DNA of 64,000 bases from Phycisphaerales bacterium (GTDB lineage: Bacteria; Planctomycetota; Phycisphaerae; Phycisphaerales; UBA1924): NCBI GenBank assembly GCA_020846975.1, contig JADLCX010000068.1, positions 17,199 through 81,198 of the forward strand, read 5' to 3'. This document shows positions 44,018-52,531 of the stretch, in pieces. Each line of letters opens with the position of its first letter. Position 1 is the first letter of the stretch. The notes below the pieces were generated by a model. That model was given only the letters and a program-made list of their open reading frames with translations, was not told where the DNA came from and searched no databases. The translations under genes were made by a program, and so were the position numbers.

Positions 44018-44641
44018 ATGAGCGTCGCGCCCGCCCCCACCCCCACCCCCCGCAAGCGAAGACGATGGCGCTGCTGGGGACGGCGGAGAAGCTGGGCGCT
44101 CCGCTGGGGCGGGCTCGCGGTGTGCGTGGCGGTGGCGGGGGTGTGGGGGGTGAGTGAGTGGCGGCAGTTCGCAGCATCCAACGAACACAGTTACTTGAGC
44201 CACTCGCAGGAAAAGCGCCGTGGCGGAGTCAGCGCGGCGTGCTGGCGCGGAACCGTGGCCTTGAGCTGGTCTGATGGCGTGTGGGATCGTCGCACGCGCA
44301 AGCCCGAGCCGACTTCGGAACACCCCAGACACAGCCGGTGGACTTGGACAACAACGCGGACGCCCAACACGCTCATCTTCGGTCGAGACTGGTGGTTTCA
44401 CTTCGAGAGCTACGCGAGCACCTCGCTACGGATTCGGATGGCTCGCTTTCCCCTCTGGTTCCCCCTGCTCCTCGCCGCCGCGCCCACCGCCCTCGCCTGG
44501 CGCTCCGAGCTCCGACGCCGCCGACGCGAGCGCGGGGGGAAGTGTGCGAAGTGCGGGTATGACCTTGCGGGGCTGGCGAGGGGGGGTGGGGCCGCGTGCC
44601 CGGAGTGCGGGGCGAAGCAAGCAGAGGAGCCGGGGAGCTGA
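44018..44641 (+). CDS. Membrane protein with C-terminal zinc ribbon, 207 aa
   Basis: MSVAPAPTPTPRKRRRWRCWGRRRSW (strongly basic) leads into a hydrophobic helix LRWGGLAVCVAVAGVWGVSEW. A soluble Trp/Ser/Thr-rich part of about 85 residues follows, then a second helix (RFPLWFPLLLAAAPTALAW). After a basic stretch (RSELRRRRRERGGK) comes the zinc ribbon CAKCGYDLAGLARGGGAACPECG. This is the 'CxxCGYDL.GL....CPECG' type seen in many planctomycete membrane proteins. Function unknown. The stop codon lies within a purine-rich inverted repeat that continues downstream (44634-44697). Confidence 0.75.
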   Translation: MSVAPAPTPTPRKRRRWRCWGRRRSWALRWGGLAVCVAVAGVWGVSEWRQFAASNEHSYLSHSQEKRRGGVSAACWRGTVALSWSDGVWDRRTRKPEPTSEHPRHSRWTWTTTRTPNTLIFGRDWWFHFESYASTSLRIRMARFPLWFPLLLAAAPTALAWRSELRRRRRERGGKCAKCGYDLAGLARGGGAACPECGAKQAEEPGS

Positions 44642-44697
44642 GGAGCAGAGGAGAGATAAGACATTCGCGCTCCCCCTCTCCCCTGCTCCTCAGCTCC
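44634..44697. repeat. 14-15 bp purine/pyrimidine inverted repeat after the zinc-ribbon gene
   Basis: GAGCTGAGGAGCAG (44635-44648) is matched by its exact reverse complement at 44683-44696, around a 34-base loop. It covers the stop codon of the preceding gene. It may act as a terminator or be a dispersed repeat; no T run follows. The region up to 44765 is a long pyrimidine tract. Confidence 0.55.
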
Positions 44698-44765
44698 TCT
44701 GCTCCCCCTCTCCCCCGCTCCTCCGCTCCTCAGCCGCCCTCCCCCCGCCCCTACCCTCCCCCCGC

Positions 44766-46502
44766 ATGATTCCCTCCTTCACACGCGCTTCTGATCTTGT
44801 CCCCGCGGACCTCGACGCCACGAGCTGGGCCGCGCTCGAGCCGCTCTACCGCGAGCTGCTCGGCCGCGAGCTGCGCTGCGGGAACTGTCTGGAGCACCTC
44901 ATCCTCGACCGCAGCGAGCTCGATGCGGCCGTCTCGGAGGCGGGCAACAGGCTGTACATCAACATGAGCTGCCACACCGACGATGAGGCGGCGAACAGGG
45001 CCTTCCTCGCGTTCGTCGAGGGCGTGCAGCCGCGGCACAAGGAGATGGGCTTCGAGCTGGACCGCAAGATCGTCGGCTCGCCGCACGTGAAGGATCTCGA
45101 TCAGGAGCGGTACCGCGTCTACCTCCGCGACCTGAAACTCGCCGTCGAGCTCTTCCGGCCGGAGAACGTGCCGATCGAGACCGAGCTGACGCGCCTGGAG
45201 ACCGAGTACTCGCAGATCGCCGGGGCGATGACCGTGGCCTTCCGCGGCGAGGAGATGACGCTCCCGCGGATGGCGAAGTTCAACGAGGACACCGACCGGG
45301 CGGTGCGCGAGGAGGCCTGGCGGCTGGTCGCCGAGCGGCGGTTCAAGGATGCCGACACGCTCGATGCCCTGTACGAGAAGATGCTGGGCCTGCGGCAGCG
45401 GGTAGCGGTGAATGCGGGGTTTACGAACTTCCGCGACTACATGCACAAGGCCAAGAAGCGGTTCGACTACACACCCGAGACCTGCCACGAGTTCGCCCGC
45501 GGCGTCGAGGAGGTGTGCACACCGCTCCTGCGCGAGTTGATGGCCGAGCGGAAGAAGGCGCTGGGGGTGGAGAAGTTGAGGCCGTGGGATGGGCAGGTGG
45601 ACCCGAAGGGGCGGCCGGGCCTGCGGCCGTTCGCGACCGCGGCGGAAATGGTGGAGAAGACCAGCCGCGTGTTCAGGAAGATGGACCCCTCGCTGGCGGA
45701 GATGTTCGAGTTTCTGCGGGAAGGCGCCGGAGCGAATGGCACAGCGCGGGCCTGCCTGGATCTCGAGTCTCGCAAGGGCAAGGCGCCCGGCGGGTACCAG
45801 ACCACGCTCGAGCGGCAGCGCAAGCCGTTCATCTTCATGAACGCCGCCGGTGTGCAGCGCGATGTCGAGACGATCCTGCACGAGGCGGGGCACGCCTTTC
45901 ACGCGATCCTCTGCCGGGCCGACCCGCTGGTGTCCTACCGCGGCGACATCCCGCTGGAGTTCTGCGAGGTCGCGTCGATGAGCATGGAGTTGACCGCGCA
46001 CCCCTTCCTCGAAGAGTTCTATTCGTCGGCCGATTCGGACCGCGCCCGGCGCGTGCACATCGAGGACACCATCGCGAGCCTGACGACGATCGCGACGGTG
46101 GACCAGTTCCAGCACTGGATCTACACGCACCCCGACCACACGCGGGCCGAGCGCCACGAGAAGTGGAAGGAACTGGTCGCCCGCTACGGCCCGGGGCTCG
46201 ACTGGTCGGGGCTCGAGAAGTTCGCCGGTGTCGCGTGGCAGCGGATCCCGCACCTCTATGGCACTCCTTTCTACTACATCGAGTACGGCATCGCGCAGCT
46301 CGGCGCCCTGCAGGTGTGGATCAACTACCGCCGCGATCCGAGGGCCGCGATCGAGTCGTACAAGCGCGGGCTCTCGCTCGGCGGCTCGCGGCCGCTGCCC
46401 GAGCTCTTCCGCGCCGCCGGGCTGGAGTTTGAGTTCGGGCCGGAGACGGTCCGGCGGCTGATCGACGAAGTTCGCGGCGAGCTGGCCCGGATGCCCGCGT
46501 GA
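44766..46502 (+). CDS. Oligoendopeptidase F-like M3 family metallopeptidase, 578 aa
   Basis: M3-family peptidase of about 578 residues. Helical N-terminal part (residues 1-200), then a catalytic region with zinc motif ILHEAGHAFHAILCRADPLVSY (HExxH: H-E-A-G-H) and a downstream glutamate-bearing segment IPLEFCEVASMSMELTAHPFLEEFY. The tail (VDQFQHWIYTHPDHTRAERHEKWKEL and FYYIEYGIAQLGALQVWINYRRDP) is that of PepF/M3B. These enzymes cleave short peptides in the cytosol. Its neighbour is the oligopeptide ABC importer operon starting about 110 bp downstream, so imported peptides could be its substrates. ATG 44766 gives MIPSFTRASDLVPADL, a plausible start. Confidence 0.93.
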   Translation: MIPSFTRASDLVPADLDATSWAALEPLYRELLGRELRCGNCLEHLILDRSELDAAVSEAGNRLYINMSCHTDDEAANRAFLAFVEGVQPRHKEMGFELDRKIVGSPHVKDLDQERYRVYLRDLKLAVELFRPENVPIETELTRLETEYSQIAGAMTVAFRGEEMTLPRMAKFNEDTDRAVREEAWRLVAERRFKDADTLDALYEKMLGLRQRVAVNAGFTNFRDYMHKAKKRFDYTPETCHEFARGVEEVCTPLLRELMAERKKALGVEKLRPWDGQVDPKGRPGLRPFATAAEMVEKTSRVFRKMDPSLAEMFEFLREGAGANGTARACLDLESRKGKAPGGYQTTLERQRKPFIFMNAAGVQRDVETILHEAGHAFHAILCRADPLVSYRGDIPLEFCEVASMSMELTAHPFLEEFYSSADSDRARRVHIEDTIASLTTIATVDQFQHWIYTHPDHTRAERHEKWKELVARYGPGLDWSGLEKFAGVAWQRIPHLYGTPFYYIEYGIAQLGALQVWINYRRDPRAAIESYKRGLSLGGSRPLPELFRAAGLEFEFGPETVRRLIDEVRGELARMPA

Positions 46503-46614
46503 CGGGAGAGCCGAGGTTACGCGAGCGCAGCACGCGCCGACGCCGGGCTAACATCCGTGCGGCCCGAGCCCGTCGATTGGCCGACGGTCTGGCTCGCGCG
46601 CCACGGAGCCGGTC

Positions 46615-48498
46615 ATGAGGTCTGGGACCATCGGAGTCTGCCTGCTCGCCGCGGCCTGCGGCGGTCGACCGGGTCACGCGGTAGCGCAGCCGCCCGCCGC
46701 GCCGCTCAAGGTCGCCGTGGTCCCGATCCGCACCGACGGGCCCAAGAGCCTCGATCCGGTGAAGGGCTCGACCCAGTACGACAACCAGGCGTGCAGCCAG
46801 ATCTTCGACTGCCTCGTGCAGTACAAGTACCTCGCTCGGCCGCTGGAACTCCAGCCCGCGCTGCTCGCCGAGATGCCGGTTGTCACCGACAACCCCGACG
46901 GCACGCAGACCTGGAAGTTCAGGCTCCGCGACGACGTTTACTTCCAGGACGATCCCTGCTTTCCCGGTGGGAAGGGGCGCAGGCTGGTTGCCGCCGACGT
47001 GTTCTACTCGTGGCGGCGGCTGGCCGACCCCAAGTACGAACTCGAGAACTGGTGGCTGGTCGAGGGCCTCATCGCCGGCTTCGACGCGTACAAGGACGAG
47101 CAAGGCAGGAAGGTCGCGGACGGCAAGGGGGCGTTCGACTACGCGGAGCCGGTCGAAGGGCTGCGGCTTGTCAACGACCGGGAGTTCGAGGTCGTACTGA
47201 CGCAGCCGGTCCAGCAGTTCCGCTGGAAACTCGCCCAGTTCCAACTCTCGGTCGTGCCGCGTGAGGCCGTCGAGAAGTACGGCGACCAGTTCGGCCGCCA
47301 CCCGATCGGCAGCGGTCCGTTCATGGTGCGTGATGGCGACTGGCAGCCCGGCCAGTTCATCAACTTCACCCGCAACCCCGACTACCGCCCCGAGGTCTAT
47401 CCGTCCGAGATCGGCCCGGACAAGGACGAGGCGGCCAGCGACATCGCGCTCGGCTTGAACAAGCCCGCGGGCACGCGACTGCCGATCCTCGACCGGGTCG
47501 AGTGCCCGTTCTACGTGCCCGATCCGCCCATGTGGCTCGACTTCGAGTCGGGCAAACTCGGCTTCGTGCAGATCCCGGCCGAGTACTTCGACAAGGCCAT
47601 CAACCGCCGCACGCGCAAGCTCCGTGAGAGTTTCCGTGCCAAGGGCGTCTCGCTCTATCCTGTCCCCCTGCTCGACTTCATCTTCCGCGGCTTCAACATG
47701 GAGGACGAGGTCGTCGGCGGGTACACCGAGCGGGCCAAGAAACTGCGCCAGGCGATCTCGCTGGCGTTCGATCTCGACGAGATGAACGAGAGTTTCTACA
47801 ACGGCACGAACATCGTGTACGACGGACCCATCCCGCCCGGCCTGCACGGCCACCCGACGAATGGCGAGGCTCCCGCGAACTACCGCGGACCGAATCTCGC
47901 TCTGGCGAAGAAGCTGCTGGCCGAGGCTGGATACCCCGACGGCAATGGGCTCGGCGAGATCGTCTACTACACCAGCCGCGGCGGCAATCAGGAGGAGCAG
48001 ATGCAGGCCGAGGTGCAGTTCTGCCGCGCCATCGGCGTACGGATCACCCCTCGCCTGGTTGACTTCTCCGAACTGATCGAGGCCATCAACAAGAAGATCG
48101 CGCCCATGTTCGGCTACGCCTGGGGCAGCGACTACCCGGATGGCGAGAACAACCTCGCCCTGTTCTACAGCAAGAACGAATCGCCCGGCCCCAATGCGTT
48201 CAACTACAAGCGTCCGGAGTACGACGCGATGTACGAGCAGGCCCGCCGCCTGCCCCCCGGCGACGAGCGCACCGCCCTCTACATCCGCATGCGCGACATG
48301 ATCATCGAAGACACGCCGTACATCGGCTCAATGGCCCGCATCCGCTACTACGCGATCAACGGCTGGTTGAAGAACCTCAAGCCGTCGGAGGATTTCCAGA
48401 ACTGGTATAAGTACCTCGATGTGGACGAGTCGGCGCGAACCTCGCCCGGCTCGAAGAGCGCGGCGGCTTCCTCGGCGGACCAGACAGGCGGAAGGTGA
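46615..48498 (+). CDS. oppA: ABC transporter substrate-binding lipoprotein, family 5 (OppA/DppA-type), 627 aa
   Basis: A signal with lipobox (GVCLLAAAC, then GGRPGHA) anchors this binding protein in the periplasm or envelope. The body matches SBP family 5: KSLDPVKGSTQYDNQACSQIFDCLVQYK, TWKFRLRDDVYFQDDP, TWR/W-like LVAADVFYSWRRLADP, RQAISLAFDLDEMNESFYNG (compare 'R.A...Ai'), NGLGEIVYYTSRGGNQEEQMQAEVQF and the segment 'PGPNAFNYKRPEYDAMYEQA'. Length (627 aa) is longer than OppA (about 540). It probably delivers oligopeptides or similar to the OppBCDF proteins encoded next. It is the first gene of the operon. Confidence 0.93.
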   Translation: MRSGTIGVCLLAAACGGRPGHAVAQPPAAPLKVAVVPIRTDGPKSLDPVKGSTQYDNQACSQIFDCLVQYKYLARPLELQPALLAEMPVVTDNPDGTQTWKFRLRDDVYFQDDPCFPGGKGRRLVAADVFYSWRRLADPKYELENWWLVEGLIAGFDAYKDEQGRKVADGKGAFDYAEPVEGLRLVNDREFEVVLTQPVQQFRWKLAQFQLSVVPREAVEKYGDQFGRHPIGSGPFMVRDGDWQPGQFINFTRNPDYRPEVYPSEIGPDKDEAASDIALGLNKPAGTRLPILDRVECPFYVPDPPMWLDFESGKLGFVQIPAEYFDKAINRRTRKLRESFRAKGVSLYPVPLLDFIFRGFNMEDEVVGGYTERAKKLRQAISLAFDLDEMNESFYNGTNIVYDGPIPPGLHGHPTNGEAPANYRGPNLALAKKLLAEAGYPDGNGLGEIVYYTSRGGNQEEQMQAEVQFCRAIGVRITPRLVDFSELIEAINKKIAPMFGYAWGSDYPDGENNLALFYSKNESPGPNAFNYKRPEYDAMYEQARRLPPGDERTALYIRMRDMIIEDTPYIGSMARIRYYAINGWLKNLKPSEDFQNWYKYLDVDESARTSPGSKSAAASSADQTGGR

Positions 48499-48507
48499 CC
48501 AACCGGC

Positions 48508-49500
48508 ATGTGGGCGTACGTTCTCAGGCGGCTTCTGTACTCGATCCCGATCTACCTCGGGATCATCCTGTTCGTCATGGCCGCGCTGCGAGTCAACGAC
48601 CCGGTCTACGCCTACCTCGGCAAGCACGCGTCGCGGGAACAGATCGACCAGAAGCGCAAGACCATGGGCCTGGACCAGCCCTTCCTGGTCCAGTACGGCA
48701 AGTTCCTCGGACAGGTCTTCACGCTCGATTTCGAGTCCACCAAGAGCTGGCAGTACGAGACCAAGAGCGTCGGCGAGATCCTCGGCGAGCGTATCGGTCC
48801 CACCGCGGCCATCACCGTCCCCGCGCTGGTCGTGACGACGGTCGTATCCATCGGCGTCGGCCTCATCGCGGCCTTCTACCGAGGCCGGCTCATCGACCGC
48901 GCGCTCATGGTGCTCATCGTTCTGGGCATGAGCGTCAGCGTGCTCGTGTTCATCATCTTCGGCCAGTACTTCGGGGCCAACTGGCTCAAGGAAAAGCACG
49001 GGATCGAATGGTTCGCCAGCGGCGGGTATGAGCCCTGGATCTCATGGGGAGGAACCGAGGGGTTCCGTGTGAAGCCCGGCATCTGGGTCTATTACTGCGC
49101 CCTCCCCGTGCTGATCGATGTCATCCTCGCGATGGGCTACGACACCCGCTTCTACCGCGCCGTCATGGTTGAGGAGACCGGCCGCGACTACATCACCACC
49201 GCCGTTGCCAAGGGCGCGACCCGCCGCAAGGTCATGTTCGCCCACATGCTCAAGAACGCCATGATCCCCATCATCACCCGCGTGATGATCAGTTTCCCCT
49301 TTCTCATCGGCGGCTCGATCCTGCTCGAACGCTACTTCCGCATCCCCGGCATGGGCAACGCGCTGATCGACTCCATCACCAACAAGGACTTCCCCGTCAT
49401 CCAGGCGTTCACCGCCGTCTTCGCCGCGGTCTTCGTCCTCTCCGTCATCCTTACCGATGTGCTCTACGCCCTTGTCGATCCTCGCGTGAGGCTCTCCTGA
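48508..49500 (+). CDS. oppB: Oligopeptide ABC transporter permease OppB-like, 330 aa
   Basis: Six hydrophobic segments. The first (LRRLLYSIPIYLGIILFVMAALR) is followed by GKHASREQIDQKRKTMGLDQPFLVQYGKFLGQVF, as in OppB/DppB. The EAA-type loop EETGRDYITTAVAKGATRRKVMFAHMLKNAMIPIITRV contacts the ATPase, and ILLERYFRIPGMGNALIDSITNKDFPVIQAF is the classic OppB C-terminal motif. Compared with E. coli OppB (306) it has a short extra periplasmic segment around NWLKEKHGIEWFASGGYEPWISWGGTEGFR. It starts 9 bp after the oppA stop (ATG 48508). Confidence 0.95.
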   Translation: MWAYVLRRLLYSIPIYLGIILFVMAALRVNDPVYAYLGKHASREQIDQKRKTMGLDQPFLVQYGKFLGQVFTLDFESTKSWQYETKSVGEILGERIGPTAAITVPALVVTTVVSIGVGLIAAFYRGRLIDRALMVLIVLGMSVSVLVFIIFGQYFGANWLKEKHGIEWFASGGYEPWISWGGTEGFRVKPGIWVYYCALPVLIDVILAMGYDTRFYRAVMVEETGRDYITTAVAKGATRRKVMFAHMLKNAMIPIITRVMISFPFLIGGSILLERYFRIPGMGNALIDSITNKDFPVIQAFTAVFAAVFVLSVILTDVLYALVDPRVRLS

Positions 49501-49502
49501 CC

Positions 49503-50789
49503 ATGAGGGTCCTCTCCCGAGCATGGTCCAGCCGCGCGGCCCGGAAACTCCGGCGAAACCGCCTCGCCGTGGCCGCGCTCGCGGTCATCCTCGTCTATTT
49601 CTTCATCGGGCTCTGGCTGACCGCCGCCGACATCACCGCCGCGGCGACGGGCGGGGGTGGATTCGATGACCACCGTGATGGTCGAGGCTCGCTCTTCTCC
49701 GCACTCACGCTCGACAAAGTCGAGGCCCGCGTCGGCCCGCTCACCAAGAGAGGCTGGCTCGAAGAGGAATCGGCCGAAACGCGCGCACGCCACGTCAAGT
49801 ACTACCTCTCCCGCTTCCAGAAGGCCCTCCGCCTCAAGGACCCGGAGCACCGCCGGCTCGAACTGGAATCCATCCGCCTCGGCGAGCGCACCGTCGGCGT
49901 GACCGTCGATCAAGCCACCCGAATCGCCGCCGAAGTGGAAACCGGCTACCGCGAGCTTGATCGCTTCGACGACCTCGATGCGCCGGCCGCCGCCGAAGGC
50001 CGCACCAGACTCGCGGAGCTCGAAGCCCAGGTCGGCTCGCTCTTCGCGCCGCTCTCGGGCTGGCGGCAGATGGTCTACGACGGACGCCTCGCTCTTGGTA
50101 CGGATCGTCAGGGGCGGTCCACCTCGGCGCGAGCCATCTATTCCATCAAGGTCGCGCTCCAGATCGGCCTGATCGTCGGCCTCATCTCGGTCCTCATCGG
50201 CGCGGTGCTCGGCGCGGCCGCGGGTTACTACGGCGGCTGGATCGATCAGGTCGTGCAGTGGCTCTATTCCACGCTCTCCAGCGTCCCCGATCTCGTGCTG
50301 CTGGCCGTGCTGGCCTACGCCTTCACCGGCAGTTACTTCGACGACAACTCAAAGCCCTTCCTCTCCCTCATCCCCGTTTACGCGGCCATGTGCATGACCT
50401 TCTGGATCGGCCCCTGCCGGGTCATCCGCGGCGAGACCCTCAAGCTCAAGGAACTCGAATACGTGCAGGCCGCCCGCTCGATCGGCTTCTCGCGCCCCTA
50501 CATCCTGATCCGCCACATCCTGCCCAACACCGCCCACCTCATGTTCATCAACTTTTCGCTGCTGTTCATCGCCGCGATCAAGTTCGAGGTGGTGCTCAGC
50601 TTCCTCGGCCTGGGCGTCAAGGCCGGGCCGAGTTGGGGCCGCATGATCGGTGAGGCCACGCAGGAGGTCATCAACGGCAACTTCTGGCAGATCGGTGCGG
50701 CCACGGTGGCCATGTTCCTTCTGGTACTCGCGTTCAACATCCTGTCCGACGCCCTGCAGGACGCGTTCGACCCCAAACACGTCGGCTAG
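49503..50789 (+). CDS. oppC: Oligopeptide ABC transporter permease OppC-like with large N-terminal insertion, 428 aa
   Basis: OppC-type permease. The N-terminal membrane helix (AVAALAVILVYFFIGLWLTA) is followed, unlike normal OppC (about 300 aa), by an insertion of about 150 residues (about 45-200). That insertion is charged, probably helical and extracytoplasmic: 'LTKRGWLEEESAETRARHVKYYLSRFQKAL' and 'IAAEVETGYRELDRFDDL'. The normal part follows with helices, EAA-type loop (LKLKELEYVQAARSIGFSRPYILIRHILPNTAHLMFI) and the ending FLGLGVKAGPSWGRMIGEATQEVINGNFWQ. The insertion is in frame throughout. The gene is 2 bp downstream of oppB. Its TAG stop at 50787-50789 is in the same frame as the oppD reading that follows. 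Confidence 0.92.
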   Translation: MRVLSRAWSSRAARKLRRNRLAVAALAVILVYFFIGLWLTAADITAAATGGGGFDDHRDGRGSLFSALTLDKVEARVGPLTKRGWLEEESAETRARHVKYYLSRFQKALRLKDPEHRRLELESIRLGERTVGVTVDQATRIAAEVETGYRELDRFDDLDAPAAAEGRTRLAELEAQVGSLFAPLSGWRQMVYDGRLALGTDRQGRSTSARAIYSIKVALQIGLIVGLISVLIGAVLGAAAGYYGGWIDQVVQWLYSTLSSVPDLVLLAVLAYAFTGSYFDDNSKPFLSLIPVYAAMCMTFWIGPCRVIRGETLKLKELEYVQAARSIGFSRPYILIRHILPNTAHLMFINFSLLFIAAIKFEVVLSFLGLGVKAGPSWGRMIGEATQEVINGNFWQIGAATVAMFLLVLAFNILSDALQDAFDPKHVG

Positions 50790-50834
50790 GTTCCCATCGA
50801 CCTGATCAACTCATCAGCACCAGGCGAGTCCTCC

Positions 50835-51905
50835 CTGACCACCACCCAGCCCATCCTCTCCGTCCGCGGCCTCACCACCCGCTTCCGCACCGATCGCGGC
50901 ATCGTCACCGCCGTTGATGATGTCTCCTTCGACCTCGCCAAAGGCGAGACGCTCGGAATCGTCGGCGAATCCGGCTGTGGCAAGACCGTCACCAGCAAGA
51001 CCATCATGCGACTCCTCCCGGAGCGCACCACCATCATCGATCCTCGCTCCCAGGTGATGTTCGAGGGCGTCAACCTCGCCACCGCCGACGATGCCACGAT
51101 GCGCAAGATCCGCGGCGACCGAATTGCCATGATCTTCCAGGAGCCGATGACCAGCCTCAACCCGGTCTTCACCGTCGGCTGGCAGATCGAGGAAGCCCTC
51201 AAGTACCACAAGCCCGAGCTCGACCGCGCCGGCCGCCGCGCGCGAGCGGTCGAGATGCTCCGGCTCGTCGAGATCCCCGAGCCCGAGCGTCGCCGCGGCG
51301 AGTACCCCCATCAACTCTCCGGCGGCATGCGCCAGCGCGTCATGATCGCCATCGCCCTCTGCTGCGAGCCCGACATCCTCATCGCCGATGAGCCGACCAC
51401 CGCGCTCGACGTCACCATCCAGGCCCAGATCCTCGCGCTGATGGACGGCCTCAAGAAAAGACTCGGCACCGCGATCATCCTGATCACCCACAACCTCGGC
51501 GTCGTCGCCCAGGTCTGCGACCGCGTGATGGTCATGTATGCCGGCCGCGTCATCGAGACCGGCACCGTCTTCGACATCTTCCACCGACCGCGTCATCCCT
51601 ACACGCGTGCCCTGCTCGATTCCATCCCCAAGAAGGGTCGCAAGGAGCATGGGGGGGGTGGCAAGCGACTGCCGACCATCGAGGGCATCGTTCCCAGCCT
51701 CTTCGACCTGCCGAAAGGCTGCCGCTTCCAGGACCGCTGCAAGTTCAGGCAGGACCGCTGCGTCGCCGAAGAACCCGCGCTCGAGGCTGTAGGTATGTCG
51801 GCTCTCCGACCCGACATCGGTGGATCGCCTGCAAAGGCCTCAGATTCGCCCGTGCAGGTCCGCTGCCACTTCCCCCTGCCTTCCGTTCCCCCAACCACCC
51901 CCTAA
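50835..51905 (+). CDS. oppD: Oligopeptide ABC transporter ATP-binding protein OppD-like, 356 aa, noncanonical start
   Basis: OppD/DppD ATPase: Walker [15 protein letters not shown]-loop [13 protein letters not shown], signature [15 protein letters not shown], Walker [16 protein letters not shown]-loop [11 protein letters not shown], and the C-terminal family extension [15 protein letters not shown] (cysteine-rich, iron-sulfur-cluster-like site). No ATG, GTG or TTG lies in frame between the oppC stop (50789) and Walker A. The best start is CTG 50835 ([12 protein letters not shown]), with AGGCGAG six bases upstream. The frame is the same as oppC with only a TAG between, so readthrough is formally possible. 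The toxin-antitoxin pair follows 9 bp after its stop. Confidence 0.85.
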   Translation: MTTTQPILSVRGLTTRFRTDRGIVTAVDDVSFDLAKGETLGIVGESGCGKTVTSKTIMRLLPERTTIIDPRSQVMFEGVNLATADDATMRKIRGDRIAMIFQEPMTSLNPVFTVGWQIEEALKYHKPELDRAGRRARAVEMLRLVEIPEPERRRGEYPHQLSGGMRQRVMIAIALCCEPDILIADEPTTALDVTIQAQILALMDGLKKRLGTAIILITHNLGVVAQVCDRVMVMYAGRVIETGTVFDIFHRPRHPYTRALLDSIPKKGRKEHGGGGKRLPTIEGIVPSLFDLPKGCRFQDRCKFRQDRCVAEEPALEAVGMSALRPDIGGSPAKASDSPVQVRCHFPLPSVPPTTP

Positions 51906-51914
51906 GATTGCCTC

Positions 51915-52166
51915 ATGGAAGCAAGCGACCTTCTTACTCGCATCCAAATCGACCCCGCCGTCTGTGGAGGCAAGCCGTGTGTCCGTGGCACGCGGATCTG
52001 GGTCACGCTCATTCTCGATCTGCTCGCCGGCGGCATGAGTCAGGAGGAACTCCTGCGTGAGTACCCTCAGCTTCAGGCCGTCGATGTCCGCGCCTGCATC
52101 GCCTACGCGGCCGAGATGAGCCGGGAACGGTTCATCGACGTGTCCAAAGGGTCCGCGTGCGCCTGA
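51915..52166 (+). CDS. DUF433 antitoxin-like protein, 83 aa
   Basis: MEASDLLTRIQIDPAVCGGKPCVRGTRIWVTLILDLLAGGMSQEELLREYPQL is the classic DUF433 pattern ('I..dP.i.gGkp.irGTRi.V..il..la.G.s.eeil..yP.l....v.aal.ya'). DUF433 proteins have a MerR/BldC-like HTH fold and pair as antitoxins with DUF5615 PIN-like toxins. It starts 9 bp after oppD and overlaps the following toxin-like gene by 10 bp (52157-52166), the usual arrangement. Its placement inside the opp operon is unusual. Confidence 0.9.
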   Translation: MEASDLLTRIQIDPAVCGGKPCVRGTRIWVTLILDLLAGGMSQEELLREYPQLQAVDVRACIAYAAEMSRERFIDVSKGSACA

Positions 52167-52531
52167 AGATCGACGAGAATCTCTCCGGGTCGATTGCGTC
52201 GCTGTTTCGGACCAGCGGACACGACGTAGTCACCGTTGGCGAGCAGCTCATGATCGGATCGCCCGATGCAAAGCTGGCAGGTGTCTGCGCCGACGAGCAG
52301 CGAGTGCTGGTGACGCTCGAGCTTGATCTGGCCAATCCGATCGTGTTTCCCCCGAAGAACTACCGGGGTATTGTCGTCCTGCGACCCGGTGTGCGCTTGA
52401 CCGCGGCCTTGATTCTCGAGACCGCTCAGACATTCGCCGGTGCACTGGCGGCGGGCAACAACCCCGATCGAATGCTATGGATCGTGCAACCCGGACGCGT
52501 TCGGGTCTTCGACGCGGGGGCTGCCCTGTGA
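52157..52531 (+). CDS. DUF5615 PIN-like toxin, 124 aa
   Basis: DUF5615 pattern: MRLKIDENLSGSIASLFRTSGHDVVTVGEQLMIGSPDAKLAGVCADEQRVLVTLELDLAN. The acidic residues at the start (IDEN, D6/E7) and in TLELDLAN are the expected PIN-like nuclease positions, although 'T-L-E-L-D-L' departs slightly from the usual T-x-D-x-D-F. It is probably a ribonuclease-type toxin kept in check by the DUF433 protein. The start is GTG 52157. Its stop TGA (52529-52531) overlaps the GTG start of oppF (52528), so translation of oppF is coupled to it. Confidence 0.85.
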   Translation: MRLKIDENLSGSIASLFRTSGHDVVTVGEQLMIGSPDAKLAGVCADEQRVLVTLELDLANPIVFPPKNYRGIVVLRPGVRLTAALILETAQTFAGALAAGNNPDRMLWIVQPGRVRVFDAGAAL

